The position numbers and the translations under genes were made by a program. The notes under the pieces were generated by a model. The model searched no databases and had not been told where the DNA came from. It saw only the letters and a program-made list of their open reading frames with translations. Below, one piece after another: positions 61,879 to 64,000 of a stretch of DNA of 64,000 nt. The stretch lies in assembly GCA_021107755.1 (NCBI GenBank), contig JAIOSF010000013.1, positions 62,001 to 126,000 on the forward strand, in the 5' to 3' direction. Position 1 is the stretch's first letter; each line of letters opens with the position of its first letter. Source of the stretch: Arcobacteraceae bacterium. Lineage in GTDB: Bacteria > Campylobacterota > Campylobacteria > Campylobacterales > Arcobacteraceae.

Positions 61879-63168
61879 ATGACTATCTCTGAGATGTTTA
61901 CAGAATTTCTCAATAACCTAAAAGTTGATAACGCAGATCAAATCAGTCAACGTTACGGAGAAATAACTGCTAGTCTCAATAAGAAATTTAGAGACACGGA
62001 TTCTAAAACTGCTAATAGCTTACAAGTTGGCTCTTATGGTCGCTGGACAGCTATCCAAGGTATCTCTGATTTAGATATGTTATATATCATGCCTAAAGGA
62101 AAATGGGATAACTATAAAGACGGGAAACAGTCACAACTTTTATCGGATACTAAAGACGCTATCAAAGCTAGGTATCCGACTACGAATGTCCGTGTTGACA
62201 GATTGGTTGTAACAGCGACCTATACAAATTTTCACGTTGAAGTACAACCTGTTTTTGAGCAAGACGATGGTAGTTTCAAATACCCAGATACCTACAATGG
62301 GGGAAGTTGGAAAATAACTAAACCACGAGAAGAAATACATGCCATGAAGCAATTTGTTGAACAGAAGAACAAAAACCTTCGCAGATTATGCAAAATGGCA
62401 AGATCATGGAAGAATAAGCATGGTGTAGGAATGGGAGGACTGCTCATCGATACATTAGCTCACAATTTCCTGAATTCTACATCTGAGTATGACGATAAAA
62501 GCTTTTTATATTACGACTGGATGAGCAGAGATTTTTTTAAATATCTTATGGAACAACCTAATCAAGTTCATTATAAAGCACTTGGCAGTGGACAGAACGT
62601 CAAAGTTAAAAAGAAATTTCAGAAGAAGGCAAAAAAAGCCTATGAATTAATTTTGAAAGCTATTGAAGCAGGTGAGTCTGACGGAGCACATGATAAATGG
62701 AAAAAGATTTATGGTCGTCCATTTCCTGCTAAAGTTACGCAGGTCGACGAATCAGTCAGTAAATCTGCACGTACCTGGCATGATACAGAAGAATTTATTG
62801 AGGATAAGTTCCCAATAGATATCCGCTATGACTTAAAACTAGAATGTGAGGTATCTCAAAATGGTTTTAGAGAACACTTTTTGACTCAGATGATTGCAAA
62901 AAGAATACCTCTCTTGGCTAATAAAAAACTATTATTTACAATAGTAGAAATTGGGGTTCCTGAACCGTATTCGATCTACTGGAAAGTGCTAAATAGAGGC
63001 TTTGAAGCTGAAAGTAGAGACTGTATTCGTGGGCAAATTGTTTCAGATGACGGATATAAAAAGAGAAAGGAATCAACAAACTTTAGAGGTGAGCATATTG
63101 TTGAATGTTATGCCATTAAAGATGGTGTAGTTGTCGCTAAAGATAGAGTTGATGTCCCTATTCAATAA
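61879..63168 (+). CDS. CD-NTase (SMODS nucleotidyltransferase) with C-terminal AGS-C sensor domain
   Basis: A 429-residue cyclic-oligonucleotide synthase of the CBASS type, started at ATG 61879 after AAAGGA (TTG 61873 is an in-frame alternative). The polymerase-beta-like core has GSYGRWTAI with G51-S52, D64 and D66 in SDLDMLY, and a third acidic residue E121 in VEVQPVF. A helical segment follows (about 135-290). The last 130 residues match the AGS-C sensor domain: YWKVLNRGFEAESRDCIRGQI and GEHIVECYAIKDG. On phage infection such enzymes make a nucleotide second messenger. The product here cannot be predicted. It is 8 bases from the SLATT gene. Codon use points to recent transfer. Confidence 0.9.
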   Translation: MTISEMFTEFLNNLKVDNADQISQRYGEITASLNKKFRDTDSKTANSLQVGSYGRWTAIQGISDLDMLYIMPKGKWDNYKDGKQSQLLSDTKDAIKARYPTTNVRVDRLVVTATYTNFHVEVQPVFEQDDGSFKYPDTYNGGSWKITKPREEIHAMKQFVEQKNKNLRRLCKMARSWKNKHGVGMGGLLIDTLAHNFLNSTSEYDDKSFLYYDWMSRDFFKYLMEQPNQVHYKALGSGQNVKVKKKFQKKAKKAYELILKAIEAGESDGAHDKWKKIYGRPFPAKVTQVDESVSKSARTWHDTEEFIEDKFPIDIRYDLKLECEVSQNGFREHFLTQMIAKRIPLLANKKLLFTIVEIGVPEPYSIYWKVLNRGFEAESRDCIRGQIVSDDGYKKRKESTNFRGEHIVECYAIKDGVVVAKDRVDVPIQ

Positions 63169-63176
63169 GGAAAAAT

Positions 63177-63782
63177 ATGACTAAAGATGAATTGTTAAAA
63201 AGTATTGCAGAGACTGGATATAATGTAGGGTTTGGAGCTAAAAAGCATTTTGCTACTTATGATATAGTAGAGAAAACGCCGGGGTATATCAGTTTTTTTT
63301 CAATGGCATTTGGTATTTATTCACTTGCTTTTGATGGATTATCTACTAAGTTTCTCTCCGCTTCTTTCATAGTTTTAGGGATTATTGGGCTATATATCTC
63401 TCTTTATGATCATAAAAAATTAGAATATGAGAATTCTGGTATAAAATTAACACAACTTTTCAATGAGCTTGCCACGTTATATCGCAAAACAAAAAATGCC
63501 AATGAAAATGACATAGAGAAACTAGAAAGTAAGTTATCCGAATTACAAAATCAGTATTACGCATCTTGCAAAAGTAAACAAATTTTGTTTAGTGATTGGT
63601 ATGCGCATTATAAATTTTTTTGGCAGCACCAAATTGATTGGGTCAATGAAGAAAAAAAATTCAATTTTTTTAGAGATAAGGTTCCTCTAACATTTTCACT
63701 CACAACACTTATCTCATTCATAGTTTTAATTACTTGGTATTTTGAAATAGCTATAAAGCTTTGCGCACTTGTCACACAATGA
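63177..63782 (+). CDS. SLATT-domain membrane effector
   Basis: A 201-residue membrane protein. Two adjacent spans (about 36-53 and 58-77) are followed by a long charged helical stretch with coiled-coil character (ENDIEKLESKLSELQNQYYAS) and a third span near the C-terminus (about 171-192). This is the plan of SLATT proteins (SMODS- and SLOG-associating 2TM effectors), which are predicted to permeabilise the inner membrane when activated by the partner's nucleotide. It starts 8 bases after the CD-NTase stop behind AAGGAAAAAT, so the two genes are one operon. I recognise the family mainly by architecture and pairing. Confidence 0.82.
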   Translation: MTKDELLKSIAETGYNVGFGAKKHFATYDIVEKTPGYISFFSMAFGIYSLAFDGLSTKFLSASFIVLGIIGLYISLYDHKKLEYENSGIKLTQLFNELATLYRKTKNANENDIEKLESKLSELQNQYYASCKSKQILFSDWYAHYKFFWQHQIDWVNEEKKFNFFRDKVPLTFSLTTLISFIVLITWYFEIAIKLCALVTQ

Positions 63783-63786
63783 TGAG

Positions 63787-63855
63787 CTATAACAAATCAG
63801 AGGAGCCAATAAATTACCCTGCGGGCAATTCATCGGCTCATTTTAAACGTTGTAT
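63787..63855. other. attC-like recombination site ending the cassette
   Basis: This is a 69-base imperfect palindrome directly after the SLATT stop. R'' CTATAAC (63787-63793) and R' GTTGTAT (63849-63855) pair over six bases with one G-U pair. The L boxes GAGCC (63803-63807) and GGCTC (63835-63839) pair perfectly. The inner part AATTACCCTGCGGGCAATT forms a short hairpin. R' differs from the GTTRRRY consensus at one base. Length and box order fit integron attC sites, which recombine as a folded single strand. Confidence 0.65.
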
Positions 63856-63876
63856 ATCAATATAAAAAGCTGTAAA

Positions 63877-64000
63877 ATGAATAATAAATTAAAAGTATTA
63901 ATTACAAATAGTACCCCATTAACAATGGAATTAATCGTACAGATTCTTAATAATTATCGTGATAAAAATATTATAGTTATAAACTATTCTATAGAAGTAA
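63877..64000 (+). CDS. Start of a gene in the second cassette, cut by the window end
   Basis: An open frame starts at ATG 63877, 27 bases after the attC crossover, and runs off the window after 41 complete codons. The visible N-terminus reads MNNKLKVLITNSTPLTMELI and continues with alternating strand- and helix-like segments, suggesting a soluble Rossmann-like or glycosyltransferase-like start. I do not recognise it. Its position makes it the first gene of the next cassette. No strong ribosome site is visible (AAAAAGCTGTAAAATG). Confidence 0.55.
   Translation, partial: MNNKLKVLITNSTPLTMELIVQILNNYRDKNIIVINYSIEV

Larger units (their letters stand above)
61800..63849 (+). mobile_element. Integron gene cassette carrying a CBASS-like module
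   Basis: The left edge is G^TTATAG at 61799/61800. The right edge is G^TTGTAT at 63849/63850, the R' box of the attC-like site. The R'' box of that site (CTATAAC, 63787-63793) is the exact reverse complement of the heptamer at the left edge, and the match extends one base further (GTTATAGC). This is what is expected if both came from one attC in the circular cassette. The cassette is about 2050 bases long and holds two genes in the sense direction. Its nucleotidyltransferase gene uses CGT and CGC arginine codons freely, unlike the AGA-dominated neighbours. Confidence 0.72.

Noticed and set aside
1-64000. CRISPR arrays, tRNA or rRNA genes
   Set aside because: No regularly spaced repeats and no cloverleaf or rRNA-like stretch were noticed. 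Repeats present are isolated dyads or direct pairs. A covariance-model scan was not possible.

Overview
The window is AT-rich, densely packed bacterial chromosome. Its gene content and style point to Campylobacterota, most likely an Arcobacter-like member of the Arcobacteraceae. The indicators are an anaerobic-type cobalamin operon with bluB, a stand-alone FlhB C-terminal-domain gene beside a FliK-like gene, many GGDEF proteins, frequent TTG starts, a CxxCH chemoreceptor, and AGA-dominated arginine codons. I saw no tRNA, rRNA or CRISPR array.

Layout. (1) 1-11980, plus strand: a tightly overlapping corrinoid operon. It holds cbiC, a [2Fe-2S] ferredoxin, cobA, a short precorrin-2 dehydrogenase, cbiD, a cbiE-cbiT fusion, cbiF, cbiG, cbiH and cbiA, then a tiny membrane protein, bluB, an APH-fold kinase, cobD and cbiB. 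Ring synthesis is of the early-cobalt type, while BluB makes the lower ligand with oxygen, which fits a microaerophile. (2) 11961-21715, minus strand: an HMA metal-binding protein, TauE/SafE permease, cysE, speA, a P-type ATPase, acnB and a divergent class II aldolase-like protein. (3) 21782-31915: rsmH with an FtsL-like gene, fumC, a membrane protein, a 992-residue solenoid-like protein with a cysteine-rich N-terminus, and a Spy-like/response regulator/histidine kinase/methyltransferase operon. (4) 32007-60444: housekeeping genes (rsmD, kdsB, folK, ttcA, ddl, ruvA, truD, thiL, murA, argF, hemN, aspS) mixed with signalling genes. The signalling genes include six GGDEF-type proteins, a CxxCH chemoreceptor and a short protein carrying the CheZ catalytic pattern.

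(5) 60502-64000: the accessory region. Behind the aspS terminator lies an integron-integrase pseudogene read leftwards. It keeps the IntI-specific insertion and all catalytic residues, but is broken by a 37-base GC-rich insertion and a one-base deletion. To its right is a roughly 300-base attI-like region with two dyads and a TATAAT box. After that comes one complete gene cassette (about 61800-63849) and the start of a second. The cassette carries a two-gene CBASS-like module: a SMODS-type CD-NTase with a C-terminal AGS-C sensor, and a SLATT membrane effector. It ends in an attC-like palindrome whose R'' box (CTATAAC) is the exact reverse complement of the GTTATAG at the cassette's left boundary. 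This broken chromosomal integron holding an anti-phage cassette as its first element is the most notable feature of the window.

How it works together. The corrinoid operon lacks cbiL, cbiJ, a cobaltochelatase, cbiP and the cobU/S/T genes inside the window. Some probably lie upstream, because the first gene is already mid-operon. The kinase beside cobD is a good candidate for the L-threonine kinase that supplies CobD. Two unrelated output proteins, a diguanylate cyclase and a chemoreceptor, share a periplasmic sensor layout with one CxxCH motif at nearly the same residue. This suggests a common heme-type input feeding both c-di-GMP and chemotaxis.
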